A DNA stretch of 64,000 nucleotides from Tulasnella sp. 424 (lineage: Eukaryota; Basidiomycota; Agaricomycetes; Cantharellales; Tulasnellaceae), in the NCBI GenBank assembly GCA_019633425.1, contig WSUB01000023.1:192961-256960 (forward strand). The letters are read 5' to 3'. Position numbers and translations under genes: made by a program. The notes below the pieces were generated by a model, which was given only the letters and a program-made list of their open reading frames with translations, did not search any database and had not been told where the DNA came from. How positions within the stretch are numbered: the first letter of the stretch is position 1; every line of letters starts with the position of its first letter. Below are positions 1 through 11,407 of the stretch, in pieces.

Positions 1-1843
1 CATCCCCTTCCCCCTCTTCCCCTTCCTCCTCCGCATCACCTCCCTCCCTCCTCAAATCAGCCTGCCTTCTCATCACATCCCTCGCCATCCCCTTCGACCT
101 CTTCGACTCGGCCCTACCATACTCCGAACCCGACCCTTCCCCTCCTCCACCTTCCTCCGATTCGTCAAACGACCGCTTCGGACTCCTCCTCGGGCGCTCG
201 GCGGCGTCGTGAAGCATGGAGGACGACGGGGCGCTGCTGCTCTGCGTGCTGCTGTGAGTCGTCGTGCTCGTCGTAGGCGCGGGGCTAGGCGAGCGCGCGT
301 CGCTCTTGGTCGTCGATGCTTTTAGGCGGGTTGATCGGCGGGTTGAGGTAGAAAGCCGGGAAGACAATGATGGTAATGACGGTTTCGCGGCGGCAGCAGG
401 GGGTGGTGGTGCTGGTGATGGCGGTTCGTTCAGGACCATCTCATCCGGCGGGGGTTTCTCCACGATGTTGGGAAGGCCTTGGTGTGGCCCCGTGAGGTTG
501 CGGATGCTGGAGTAGTGTTCCCAATCGTGGTACGCGACGTACACAGCCGCCGAGTCCTCGTCCAGTCCTGGTGCAGCACCGGCTGCCTTGTTATCGTCTT
601 CATCGTCGTCTTTCGTGTCCTCCTCCTCCTGCTGCTGCGCCTTTCGTCGGCGTTCTCCCTCCTTCGCATCTTTCATACGATCCCGTCGAGCTTTCCTCGC
701 TTCTCGACTCGACATCCCCGAACTCTCCGCTGTTGCTGCTTCGGATACCGCCGCCGCAGACGTCGCCGCACTCGGACCTGCGGCGTCCTCTGCTGCAGTC
801 GACGACGACGCGGCTCCAGGTGCGTTCGGACCCGTTCTCCATTCGATGACGTAGACGAGCCCCGGCTGGACGACTTTAACGTTCCTCTTCATCAAGTGAG
901 CGAAAGCGCTCAACTCGAGATGACCACCGTATGTCCCTGAAATTTTGTTCCAGCACGTGTTGGGGTGCACCAAAAAAGATGATGATGATGACGATATAAT
1001 AAGTGCCAGAGACCATTGGGGGAAACGGAGGTTGAGAAAAAAGGAAGACTTTCTTGATGAAGGAAGGAAGAACTAACCGTTGAGCCTCATTTCTTCGATA
1101 TACGATCTCCAAGACTTGTCGTCCTCTACGAAGCCTTGGTAGTACTCCGGATGAGCCTCCATCCAATCGCAGATGTCTCTTCGGAGGATGAGATGCTCCT
1201 TTGAGTTGCCGTAGAGCTGATCGCATAATGCACGAAAGAGGCAGTTGCCATCGCCTGTGGGGTGTGTAAAGATAGATGTGGGATTGGGCCGTAGCGGCGC
1301 GCACGCGCGTAGGTCGAAATTGCAATCGCATGTGTTTCGCGCCGTTCAGCATTCAATTTCGAACCGAAGACAAAAAAAAAAAGGCCGAGGGGCAAAACCT
1401 CACCTGCGGTGTTAGCAGCGTATAGACCGAGCGATCGTAGTTGCTTTGTGAGGTCTTCGGTGTTTTGGTCTGGGTTTGACAACTACGGGAGGAAGGGGGG
1501 GACAGGGGTCAGAGGAGGGAAATTGCCTGTGCCGCAGAATGGAAAACGTTTGACGACGTGGGGGAGTTGAGGACAACAAGCGCTCGATCGATTGACCTCC
1601 ACGTCTAGCAGAAGAGGGAGAGAGAGATGAGGATTGGGTGAGGTACCTTGGGTCTTTGGGTACGCGTTCGCATCTGTCGCGCTGAGGGGGGGGTGGGGTG
1701 TAAATCGAATTGGTTTAGACCGCAACGGCACGCGGGATCATTAACAACAACTTCGAGACAGCGATGGATCAGTGACTGGACCAACCATTATTAGGAGCTC
1801 GTCGAGCTGGTGCTTGTCGTCTGTGAGGGTTTCCTTTGCCCAT
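1..1843 (-). CDS. OTU-domain cysteine protease (deubiquitinase), 3' end outside window
   Basis: Probable ubiquitin-cleaving enzyme of the OTUD3-like family. Exons 1843-1786, 1681-1647, 1482-1404, 1254-1078 and 936-1 join in phase. The start MGKGNPHRRQ is typical of fungal members. The catalytic loop AGDGNCLFRALCDQLYG lies at the start of exon 4, with Cys in D-G-N-C. TYGGHLELSAFA follows in exon 5. The likely catalytic His is in the later DWEHYSSI. After the OTU fold comes a Lys/Arg/Glu-rich, probably helical stretch, then a low-complexity Pro/Ser/Ala tail that is still open at base 1. The gene diverges from the UBE2S-like gene across about 1.1 kb. Family assignment is strong; the substrate linkage cannot be read from the sequence. 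Confidence 0.88.
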
Positions 1844-2956
1844 GATAGGCAAAGCTAGCGTGTAAAGATGGTGTAGCGAGGGGGAGAGAAATAGGAAGGG
1901 AGATGGAGGGGGATATGGGTGAGGGATGGGGTATGAAGCGTCGAAATCCTTCGGGCGGCTTTGTTCTCCGGACAATCCGAGATCACTCAGGGCCACAGAA
2001 CACAGCAAAAGAGATCGGAGGACTTGAGAAACACCAGAAGGGGGAAGTTCGATATTTATAACAGAGTACTCAGTCGATTTATATGTGGGCGCTCTTATTC
2101 TTCTGCATCTGACTTTCTGTGGGCTGTACACATATATACCATTCTCGGCACCGACCATCGAAAGATCGTCAGAAAATAGTCAGATGAGCATTTTGTTCTC
2201 TGGAAATGACGATACATGATCATCCCGCGCAAGGCAATAAACTCTAAACGCCTACACCAAGTACGTGGCCCCAGAAGGTGCAAATGCTGTTACGACGGAC
2301 AAAACTTGGAAATCTTGGGACAACACTATCAGACATTCTGGGGAAGCGTACGTACAAGAGGTAGACTACATAATATAGCTTATAAGTCGAGTGGTTGATT
2401 CAAAACTTCAGCACCCAGGATTCCCATGTGGTCCCCCACCATGGTACTAACTGAGCGGTACAGTGCTTGACTGCGCAGATCGGACGGGATGCGGTATTTT
2501 CACTGTCCTATGGCCGAAGATGTCAAATCATGACGCTCAATTTATTTCATTCTTATTCAAACTGGGTTATCTACCTCGTGACATGAAGACTCAGGGGGAA
2601 GGCGGGCATCGATGGCGGCCTCGGAAGCGCTGGCGGTGGTGGGCATCGTTTGCTATGTCGATGCCCAACGGTCCGTAAAGCCCGCTCTTTGACGTATCGG
2701 CGTCTCCTGGTGATCGTCGATCGCAAAGGGGGCTACCGCTCGTGCCGGGCTTAGGGGCGTGTGGCGCATTCGAGGTCCGAGTCGAACAAGCTGAATACGT
2801 AATCAATCCCTTCTTGTTTGTCAGGTCGTGAACCGAACCGAACTTGAAACGCTTTGCCCTCTCCAACTCTCTCTCTCGCCCTTCCTCTCTTCCTTGCTAC
2901 AGTCCTCTTTACGACTTTCATCAACAGGCCACGTCCAGTCCACACGAACTTTTAAC
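1844..2956. other. Divergent intergenic region, no gene seen
   Basis: About 1.1 kb separates the divergent start codons of the OTU protease and the UBE2S-like gene, so it should hold both promoters. Only short unsupported frames occur. A CT-rich stretch at about 2860-2900 precedes the plus-strand start, as is common in fungal promoters. Confidence 0.5.
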
Positions 2957-4371
2957 ATGGTGAGGACACTTTCTGTTACGCGTTTCTCCTTTTGATCCAC
3001 GCCCGGGCTGAACTGTGTGTTTCGACTACAACAGAGCGTCAATCCTACCGCATTCCGTCGTTTGGTTCGAGAGATCAGGCAGTTGCAGACCGAACCTCCA
3101 GAGGGCATCCGAATCTCGACCGACGATGAGGATATCCTCGACGTTACGGGTATCATTCAAGGTCCAGGTACGTCTTCACTAGTCTTCGCCTCCACTTGCA
3201 CCATCGCCGCCTTACCACCATCTCTCCTCCCTCCTCCCTCCTCCTCGTGTTCTCGTTCACGTCTCTCGATTCGGTTCTCACCGACACATCCTTTTGTTCT
3301 CATCGAATTAGCTGGCACGCCGTACGAAGGTGGCTACTTCCGCGTAAAGTTCAAGTTTACTGAAGAGTTCCCTGCGGCACCACCAAAATGTGGGTTCAAT
3401 GTTTTTTGTTACGAGCGTCCCTAAACCATACGCCCCTCCTTCCACAAACACGCATGCTAACGGTGCCATAAACAAACCCCCTTCTCAAACGTCAACTATA
3501 CGTGCACAGGCTGGTTCATGACCAAAATATTCCACCCCAACGTCTCAAAAGCGGGAGAGATTTGCGTCAACACGCTCAAGAAGGACTGGAAGCGCGAGTA
3601 CGGGATCGCGCACATCCTCGTCACGATCAAGTGCCTCTTGATCTACCCGAATCCGGAATCGGCGTTGGATGAGGCTGCGGGCAAGATGTTGTTGGAAAAG
3701 TACGAGGATTATTGCAAGCATGCCAAATTGATGACGTCGGTGCATGCGACGCCAAAGGTACACGGCTTCGAATATCTCTCCCGTCGTCGTGATATGTCTC
3801 ACTGACCTTTGGGGGGTGTTTTTGAATTCGTACCGGTATTCAGACTCGTCCTCCGGAGTTTGACATTCCTTCTGTCATTCCCGACTCCAAGCCAACAGCA
3901 GCGGCGACTGCTTCCTCAACAGAACAGGCTCCCGCTGCCACAACCACCACCACACCTGCAACGACCACAAAACTCGTCCCGCCAACGACAACCTCCAGCA
4001 CACGATCAGTTTCACCTGGGGCTACGACACGGCACAACACACCGGGGGCAACGCCCTTGGTCTCTTTGAACAACGTCAACCCAGCCTCGGACGCGACGAC
4101 GCCCCCTGCTACCGCCAAACCTCCGTCCAAAAACGCGACCAACGCTGCGACGCACGTCGTCGAGCCTCTGCAGGCGGCCACTACGAAAACGAACAGCTCT
4201 AGCAACGACCAGAACGTGGATCCGGCTGGAGGTGGTGCGGATGCTTTGGCTGTTAAAGTGAAATCGGCATCGACGACCACCGCTGGCTCTAATGCCGTGC
4301 CCTCGAAGAGGAGCGGGTCCGGTGCTACTGGAGGAGCTGAGAAGAGGAAGAAAGGTTTGAAGAGGCTGTGA
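2957..4371 (+). CDS. Ubiquitin-conjugating enzyme E2, UBE2S type
   Basis: Homolog of UBE2S, the E2 that extends Lys11-linked ubiquitin chains with the anaphase-promoting complex in animals. Exons 2957-2959 (the ATG alone), 3035-3167, 3312-3389, 3510-3757 and 3844-4371 join in phase to give 329 residues. The UBC fold shows [29 protein letters not shown] and [12 protein letters not shown] with the catalytic Cys, then [16 protein letters not shown] Thr/Ala/Pro-rich linker leads to a basic C-terminus ending KRKKGLKRL. Human UBE2S likewise ends in a basic Leu-Arg tail that docks on the APC/C, so the tail supports UBE2S rather than another E2. The exon 1 start codon is separated from the rest by a 75 bp intron. 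The linker is low complexity and is probably disordered. Confidence 0.92.
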
Positions 4372-5009
4372 AAAAAAGAAAGAATCTTGGAAAAGGACTC
4401 AAGCCGATCGCGCTTCAATAGCCTTTTTGTCTCGGAGCTTGGTGCTTGTTTTTCTAACGTTATAACTCTCTCCTCACCATGATCCTTTCACTTTTTTCCT
4501 TGCTTTACTGCCTCGAGTACCCTGCCCACTTTTTTTTTCCCCTTTTTACTCGCATCCATTGTCTTATATCTGGCTTTTGATCATCTTTTCACCTTTTTTT
4601 GCATTACTATGAGCTTCTCTGTCTCTTCCTTGTTTAGCTCGATGCTTTGTCTGCTTGTACTCATGGTTTTTTTACGTCGTCTGTTACTCGAGCACGTGAG
4701 GACGGACGATCACATTCACGAGCTTTTTGTGTTCGATCACAACGGATGCGATCGCCATCGGTGATGACGTCGTGAGGTTGCGTTGTTTAGGAATGATTAC
4801 GACGAGTTGATAATAATTATGCCAGAAATACCAGTCAAGCAATCTGGGGTTCGGTATGCCGTCGCTACCATGTCTACCTGCATGGCGGATTAGATTGGCT
4901 CCCAAAAGAACTGAAATGAGTTGCTTTTGGCGGCTCACCTAAAGTAACACGATAAGGACCAGTAACGAGGGGGAGGAAGGTTGTAGAGATGGAGACGGGA
5001 CATGGTAGA
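4372..5009. other. Convergent intergenic region, 3' UTRs
   Basis: T-rich sequence (4440-4680) follows the UBE2S stop and suits 3' UTR and polyadenylation. A frame at 4684-4938 (-) lies just downstream of the stop of the next minus-strand gene. It has no recognisable domain and is probably that gene's 3' UTR. Confidence 0.45.
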
Positions 5010-5543
5010 TCAAAGTGCCTCGCGGTCACGAGCGAGGGTTGGCTGTTGATTAGGCTGCGGGCTGCGGAGCGGACTTGGTTGAGGAGGCGTAACGACGTCG
5101 TCGTCTTCGCGCTCGTGGTCGTCGTTGACTACGAACGACTGCGCTGATGGTCCTTCGTCCTCGGAAAGTCGGATTTGGCCCTCACCGGACCACGTTTTTA
5201 GTCTGTGCGGGGGGGGGGGGGGAGGATTGTTTGAGATGGGCCAGAGTTTTTGTTAAACAGGTAGAGACTTACTGATTCGCAACGACGTATTTGATCGAAG
5301 CTGCTCGACGGTACAAGATGAAGAGCAAGCAAACTCCAGCCAAGGCTAGCATAGGCATGAACCACATCCCGGCGAATGGATCGTCTGGGTGTGGGGATTT
5401 TCTTGGGTCTGGGTCTGTTTCGTTGTTGATCAACCAATAAGATAAAAGGAGCGGTTTGATCCGTTTCAGCGCGCGGAATACTTTTAACAAGGTAGGTCAG
5501 GCCAGTGAAGGGGAGGGGAACGAACCGCTCGCTATAACATTGC
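5010..5543 (-). CDS. Hypothetical single-pass membrane protein, 5' exons unresolved
   Basis: Not recognised. Three exons join in phase: 5543-5482, 5414-5273 and 5202-5010. The protein part reads CYSERFVPLPFTG...LVKNPDPRKSPHPDDPFAG, then a hydrophobic segment MWFMPMLALAGVCLLFILY followed by RR, then a polar tail rich in Asp, Glu, Pro and Gln (EREDDDVVTPPQPSP). This suggests a type I protein with a lumenal or outer N-part and a cytosolic acidic tail. The 3' exon acceptor follows a run of 12 G on the plus strand. The upstream exons, which should carry a signal peptide, probably lie at 5550-5770 but no start could be fixed. A microexon at about 5615-5630 is possible. Confidence 0.55.
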
Positions 5544-5559
5544 CTGGGCATGACGAAAT

Positions 5560-6618
5560 GGAGAGTGAGTATTTGAGAGTGCCGTTCAGCTCTGTGATAA
5601 GGCCCTCACTCACCTTCGTTTGCATTCCTATGAGTTAATAGTGGCATCGAGGTAGTTAAACTCCTCTCAGACGCTACCCTGTCCTTGTCTTCTACGTATC
5701 GGTGGTGGTGCTGGACGGGTGAAAGGTGAACCTCCCACGCCCCGGCGAGCTCCTTCGAGGACGGAGAAGTTGTGAACTCCCTCGGGAATCAACTCAAGCG
5801 ACAACGGTGGCAATATAGGAATGCAATCCAAGTTGATATACCGCCTAGAAGGTTTATTCCTACGAGTGAGTTTATACTTTCTCTGTCTCTGGCAATTGTT
5901 GACCGGGGCTTTGCTGCAAGACCCTCGTTCAGTGTCAAGTCTCCCATACCACGCTGCCCCAGTTCACCCTTCTTGAACCCCTCATAACCAATGTCTTTGA
6001 TCATCAATCACAAATAGACTTGAGAAAGCCAGCTATCGAACGCGTTGATTCAAGTCAAACCCCTTGTTAGTGTAACCCAAATATTGGCCCTTGGACCGTT
6101 TAGCTTCAGAGCAACGGAGCGAATTGAATGATACAGGCTAGCTATAAGAGATTCTTAACTCTATTTCCGTCGTTCAGTGCTAAATATTGTGTATAGCTTG
6201 GTGTTTCTGGCTTAATCAAGACTAGGAAGCTGCCACGGTCGGAAGAGGTCGAACCTCGCAATCCAAGTCTTTCACGGGGAGCTAGAAAATGGTCTGGGTA
6301 AGAGCATACGTTGGGTGATGTCTGATTTGTGGCAATTGGTGGATGACTCAGAGGATTTCGCAGTCCGGAGAAGGTACCGAGCCCTCGCGGCCCAAACCGA
6401 GACGACGAGCCCTTTAGCAAAGAACGCGTGCACCGCGCTTCGAGCTAGAGTCATCCCGAACATCCCTTATCTTGCCCACATATCGGTGCCGAGCTCCCAC
6501 CGGCCAGAACACCTCGTGACCGCCCTCGAGGCTTCGGCATCCTTGGAACGTATAAGTATCAGACAAACTCAGTCGAAGGGAACTTCTTCCACCACCCCCC
6601 TCCTCCTCCCTCGACACT
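5560..6618. other. Intergenic region upstream of F-box paralog A
   Basis: Holds the unresolved 5' end of the membrane-protein gene and the promoter of F-box paralog A. The segment at about 6240-6618 has diverged copies upstream of paralogs B and C (shared phrases such as 'caatccaag.ctt.cacg' and 'actcag.c.aaggg'). The duplications therefore included promoter DNA. Confidence 0.5.
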
Positions 6619-8363
6619 ATGAGCCCTTTCCAGCCCAAAGCATTCGATCTTCCCGTGGAGGTCATTGACATGATAGTCAATTGGCTCCATCGCCGAAGTG
6701 ACATCCTTTCCCTCGCACTCTCCCATTCAAGATTCTATCAAGTGATTGTCCCCTACCACCTTCACTATCGTCAGGTCGAGTTCTGCATCTTCGACTACGC
6801 CATGTGGAATCATCTGTTGGAGGATTCTCGCCGACTTACCAAACTCGAGGTCTTGAGCCTCTCTACTCATCATCGGCCTCCTGTGCCGCCCATCAAAACC
6901 CTCTCAAACGAGCCAGAAGTCCCTGATAATGCAGCCAAAGTCGACTCAGACTTAATCCACAACGCATTCAAAGGCGTGCGCATGCTGCACACCGTCATTT
7001 GGGACTCCACAGGCTCAAACTTAAGCTTTGGAACCACCGAATTCCGGCGTCGTGCAATGAGCTTGCAGATATCCATGTGGGAAGCGATTAATAGTTATTG
7101 CCCATCCGTGCAGAGGGTGGATATTTTAGGGCCTTACAACTGTTGGAGCTGCTACACCGAAGTTCTGGGCGAAGCGACATCCTCAGTAAGAGACTTGCAG
7201 TTTCTTCAGTGCTTGAACTTTCTCTGATCCACGTTTGTATAGCTGCAAAGCCTTGGCGGGATTTCTTCATTTACTTTCCAGGTAAACTGTTGGAGGAACA
7301 TGCCGCTAGCAACCGCGCACTTCTCCTTCCTTTCATCGTTCCAACGGTTACAACACCTTACCCTCCTCGAATCAAACTCGGTCGCATCAAATATCCCTCA
7401 AACTCTTTCCATGAAGTTTCCACTTCTGGAATCTTTTACCGTCAGAGACTGTACCAGGACTGTCAGCACGGCCATCGTGCTCGCATTCCTCGCCGCACAC
7501 CCGCTCCTTCAAACTTTCATTTGGAATACGCTTCCCAACGTATTCACCACGGATCCCTTGAACACCAGTGATATAAACTCCCTCGACATCGTTCCGCGTC
7601 TTGAGAGACTTGTTTCGCCTCTCAGCCTTGTCCAAGCGCTTTTTCACCCTTCACGTGATGAATCAGGAGTTCGCCGTCCGTTGAAGTCTCTATACACCAG
7701 ACTTCCGCTGCACACCCAAGCTCCACCTGCCGATCTCCTTTCCGGTATAGGACCAGGCCTCGAGGAGTTGACCGTGTGTGATGAACCAGGGAGTGTGGAA
7801 TGGAAGTGCCGGGATCTGGGTGCTGCACTTCGCGTCATTTCATCAGCTTTCCCAAACCTCCGACTTCTGGACTTGGGGTCCGTGTCTATCAACGATTGGC
7901 CAGCATCAGTAAAAGGACCGCGTCCTAAATTGGTAAGCGTTGCCTAAGGGGATTATCTCAGCGCCCCTGTATAGCTAACTCGGATCGTGCCTACCACTAG
8001 CATGACTGGATGTCTGCCCTCTCAGACCTTAAGCATCTCGTTGTACTGAGCATCCCTTGGAGCCAAGCAGAGAAGCACGGTTTTGCGGTTCGGTCGTCGC
8101 CATCCAAAAGACGGCATCAAATGATGGAACACTTCTTCACACAATGTCCTCGATTGCGTTTCCTATTCTCCCGTCATTGGCAGGTTACGGTACCACGTAA
8201 AGAGGCCGCAATTGTAATTGGGAATAGCGATGCCGATGTTCGGTTTCGCAAGGCACGTCTAATTGACGAGGGTTCAAATGGCGACCGAAGGTGGGCGGCG
8301 TACGAAGGAAAGCAGAGCGACCTTGCAGAAGAGATTTGGATCGCGGTGAAAGCGAGAAGGTGA
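6619..8363 (+). CDS. F-box-like protein, family 1 copy A
   Basis: Probable substrate-recognition subunit of an SCF ubiquitin ligase, inferred from the N-terminal F-box-like helix pair FDLPVEVIDMIVNWLHRRSD then ILSLALSHSRFYQVIVPYHL. Exons 6619-7185, 7243-7932 and 8001-8363 join in phase 0 to give 539 residues. The body has irregular Leu-rich stretches such as QRLQHLTLLESN, FPLLESFTVRD and FPNLRLLDLGSV, as in LRR-like F-box proteins. It ends in a conserved block RPRLRFLF/FRKARLIDEG...DRRWAAYEG. The same intron positions recur in copies B and C. No target can be named. Confidence 0.8.
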
Positions 8364-8618
8364 ATAGTGTTTCCGTTTCTGTTCCCAAGTTATGTCCGCT
8401 CATCCATAAACAAGGGCCGTGCTCTGACAAGCATTCATTAATGCTCGATAAGCCAGTCTCCACTGAATACGGGCGAGGAAACCCTCACAGTGAGACGATT
8501 GTACAAGCAAGCTTAACAAAACCATATGTACTTCGCTTTGGGATTACCTTGTCAGAGAACTAAACTTTAGATACTGTGTCCTAATATAGCCAAACTTTAG
8601 CATGCGTGTAGCTCGATA
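8364..8618. repeat. Downstream flank shared with the 13.9 kb breakpoint
   Basis: 3' flank of copy A. The stretch 8540-8612 (actaaactttagatac.gtgtc.taatata...gtgtagctc) reappears at 13,895-13,970, where it is fused to the broken family 2 gene. This marks a duplication border. Confidence 0.6.
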
Positions 8619-8923
8619 TGACCACACAAGGGGAGGGCCGGACTCTGCCGGGCGGGCGGGCCGAGGCCGGTCCTCTGCGAGGCGTGCGAGAGTCAAGAGT
8701 AAGAGAACCAGAGAGTCCGATAACACCTGTGTTGATTCTGCAGGGTCTATATATATAGGCAAAGAAAGAAAACAGAGAAAACAAATAATAGCTACAAAAG
8801 GTAATAGCTACAAAAGGAAAAGAAAACAGAGTCTGGACTGGAATCACGTCTCAATCCGAATCCGGGCGCAGACCAGCAGGTCGGCGGCCTCGGACAGGAA
8901 CGGACGGGTCCGTTCCTGACAGG
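8619..8923. mobile_element. Possible solo LTR-like insertion
   Basis: About 305 bp flanked by the 6 bp direct repeat TCGATA (8613-8618 and 8924-8929), with TG at the left end. The other F-box flanks lack the segment: the homologous site at 13,960 reads on without it. It contains a TATA run (tatatatatag, 8748-8758), a 12 bp direct repeat (agctacaaaagg twice near 8790-8820) and a palindrome (aggaacggac..gtccgttcct, 8893-8917). On the minus strand it begins near TGTCAGGAACGGAC, which is LTR-like. No coding part is present. The right end is not a clean CA, so this is tentative. Confidence 0.3.
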
Positions 8924-9090
8924 TCGATAATGTCCGGAATCCGGATACACGAAGTTCTCTCAACGAAAATCAGGCAGATTAGAACATTTTAGCAGGGAAT
9001 GATCGCAGTGGTTTAGCTTTGGAAGCATCCCGAACATGGTCTGCGGTTTCTCACACATTACCCCCGTGTTTTGGAACCGGAACATTTGCG

Positions 9091-9246
9091 CTCTAGACTC
9101 AGCCGAAGGCAACCTCTTCCACCACGCCCTTCCTCCTCCCTCAGCACTATGAGCCTTTTCCAACCCAAAGTAATCGATCTTCCTGTCGAAGTCGTTGACA
9201 TGATGGTCAATTGGCTCCATCGCCGGATCATCCAATTGTTTGGCTA
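9091..9246 (+). pseudogene. 5' fragment of an F-box family 1 gene
   Basis: Promoter-proximal sequence and the first 26 codons of the family (MSLFQPKVIDLPVEVVDMMV then NWLHRR) starting at 9149. Similarity stops after 'catcgccgg' and a stop follows within six codons. It is a truncated duplication lying between copies A and B. Confidence 0.8.
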
Positions 9247-9668
9247 GCGAACTACGGACAGTCCTCAGATGTGACCGGGATCGCGTAGAATACAGTACGA
9301 CATCGAGAGCGTCGCGGTCCAGGGCTTCCACGCACAAGAGGAGCTATGATTAAGAAGGTGCGATGGATTCCGCGTGAGAAGCAACAACGGATGGATTACT
9401 TTGAGTATTTCTGAATGCGGAAAAGGGAGTATAGTTCTCGCGGCCAAAATCGGGACGGCGAGCGTTTCAGCGAGAGTGCGGAAATCCTGTTCCGAGTTCG
9501 ATTCATCCCCAACACGTTACACGGTCTCTCCTTGCTCACACATCTATTACCCCCCCCCCCCCCGTGGCTGCCCCAGTTCCGCACCCGTGAAACTTGCGAT
9601 CGAACAAACTCGACCAAAGGGAACTTGTTCCACCACCACCACCTTCCCCGAGGACCTTACTCAATACT

Positions 9669-11407
9669 ATGAGTCTACTCCAATCCAAAGCACTCGATCT
9701 TCCTGTCGAAGTTATTGATATGATAGTCAATTGGCTCCATCGCCAAAGAGACCTTCTTTCTCTCGCACTGTCGCACTCCAGATTCTATCAAGTAATTGTT
9801 CCCGACCACCTCCACTATCGCCAGGCCAACTTTTGCATCTTCGACTACGCCATGTGGAATCATCTGCTGCAGGATTCTCGCCGAGTCGGCAAACTCGAGG
9901 TCTTGAACCTGTCTGCTGGGTATCAACCCCGTGCGCCTCCCATCCCAAGCCTGTCAGGGAACGAAACGGACATCCATAATGATGCAGTCAAGGTCAACTC
10001 AGAATTAATTCACAATGCATTCAAAAGCACGCGCATGCTGCACACAGTCATTTGGAACTCAAATGATGCCGTCGAAGGTCCACATCGTGCGATGAGTTTG
10101 CAAATATCCTTGTGGGAAGCAATCAACAGGTATTGCCCCACCGTGCAGAGGGTGGACGCTTTAGGATATTACAACTGCTGGAGGTGTCTCGACGATATTA
10201 ATCGCGAAGTGACATCCCCTGTAAGAGACTTGCAGTTTCTTCGGCGCTTCGACTCTCTCTGACCGGTGTTCACATAGCTGAAAAACCTGAGCCAGATTTC
10301 CACGTTTACCTTCCAGGCCAAATGCTTTCAGCACATGTGGCCAGTAAACGACACCTACTTTTCCTGCCTTTCATGGTTCCAGCGGCTACAGCACCTTACC
10401 CTCCTCAAGCCAAACGGTTTCGGAGCAAATATCTACTACATTCTGATCATGAGGTTTCCACTTCTGGAATCCTTTATCGCTAGAGACTCGACCAGGATTG
10501 TCAGCCGCATGAACGACATGCTCGCATTCCTTGCCGCCCACCCGCTCCTCCGCACTTTCATTTGGAACACTCTAAACGGCATACTCACCCCGGATCCTTT
10601 GAACACCAGTGATTTCACTACCTTCGACATCACTCCGCACCTTGAGAGACTTGTTTCGCCTCTCAACCTTGTCCAAGCGCTCTTTGACCCTTCATCCGAC
10701 GGATCTGAAGTTCGCCGTCCGTTGAAGTCTCTGTGCACCAGACTTCCGCTGGACACCCAAGCTCCTCCTGAGGATCTGGCTCTCCTTCCTGGAGTAGGAC
10801 CTGATCTTGAGGAGTTAACCGTCAGTGACGAACCGGGGGCTGCGAAATGGAGCTGCCCTGATCTGGGTGCTGCACTTCGCATCGTCTCGTCAGCATTCCC
10901 AAACCTCCGGCTTCTGGACTTAGGGCTCGTAACCATCAACGAATACCAAGTATCAGTAAGAGGGCCACGTCCTAAGGTGGTAAGACTTGCCTACAGAGAT
11001 CCATCAATACTCCCCACAGGGCTGATAATTGTCCCCGTCACTAGCATGACTGGATGTCTGCCCTATCGGAATTCAAGTATCTCGTTTCATTAAGCATTCC
11101 ACGGAGCCAAGCAAAGAAGAATGGTCTTGTGGTTCGGTCGTCGCCATCCAAAAGACGACATCAAACGATGGAACACTTCCTTGCCCAGTGTCCTCGATTG
11201 CGTTTCCTATTCTGCCGGCATTGGCGCATTACACCACCAGGTCAGGAGGTTGCAATTTTAATTGGGCACAATGATGCCGATGTCCGGTTTCGCAAGGCGC
11301 GTTTAATTGACGAGGATTCAAGTGGAGACCGGAGGTGGGCGGCGTACGAAGGATCGCAAAGCGATCTCGACGAGGAGATCTCGATGGCAGTGAAATCAAG
11401 AAGTTGA
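9669..11407 (+). CDS. F-box-like protein, family 1 copy B
   Basis: Paralog of copies A and C. Exons 9669-10220, 10278-10979 and 11045-11407 join in phase 0 to give 538 residues. The F-box region is LDLPVEVIDMIVNWLHRQRD then LLSLALSHSRFYQVIVPDHL. The start at 9669 was chosen because the same MSLLQ/MSPFQ start opens all copies, although the frame is open upstream. Copies B and C are closer to each other than to A: they share 'PSLSGNETDIHND' and a long identical block around the exon 1 end. A poly-C tract (13 C) lies about 110 bp upstream. Confidence 0.8.

Noticed and set aside
430..940. Several overlapping frames on both strands at 264-940
   Set aside because: They are shadows of the Ser/Pro/Ala-rich tail exon of the OTU protease, which is open from 936 to base 1.
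3840..4418. 192-codon minus-strand frame opposite the UBE2S tail
   Set aside because: It mirrors the Thr/Ala-rich linker of the E2, whose sense frame continues in phase to a meaningful C-terminus.
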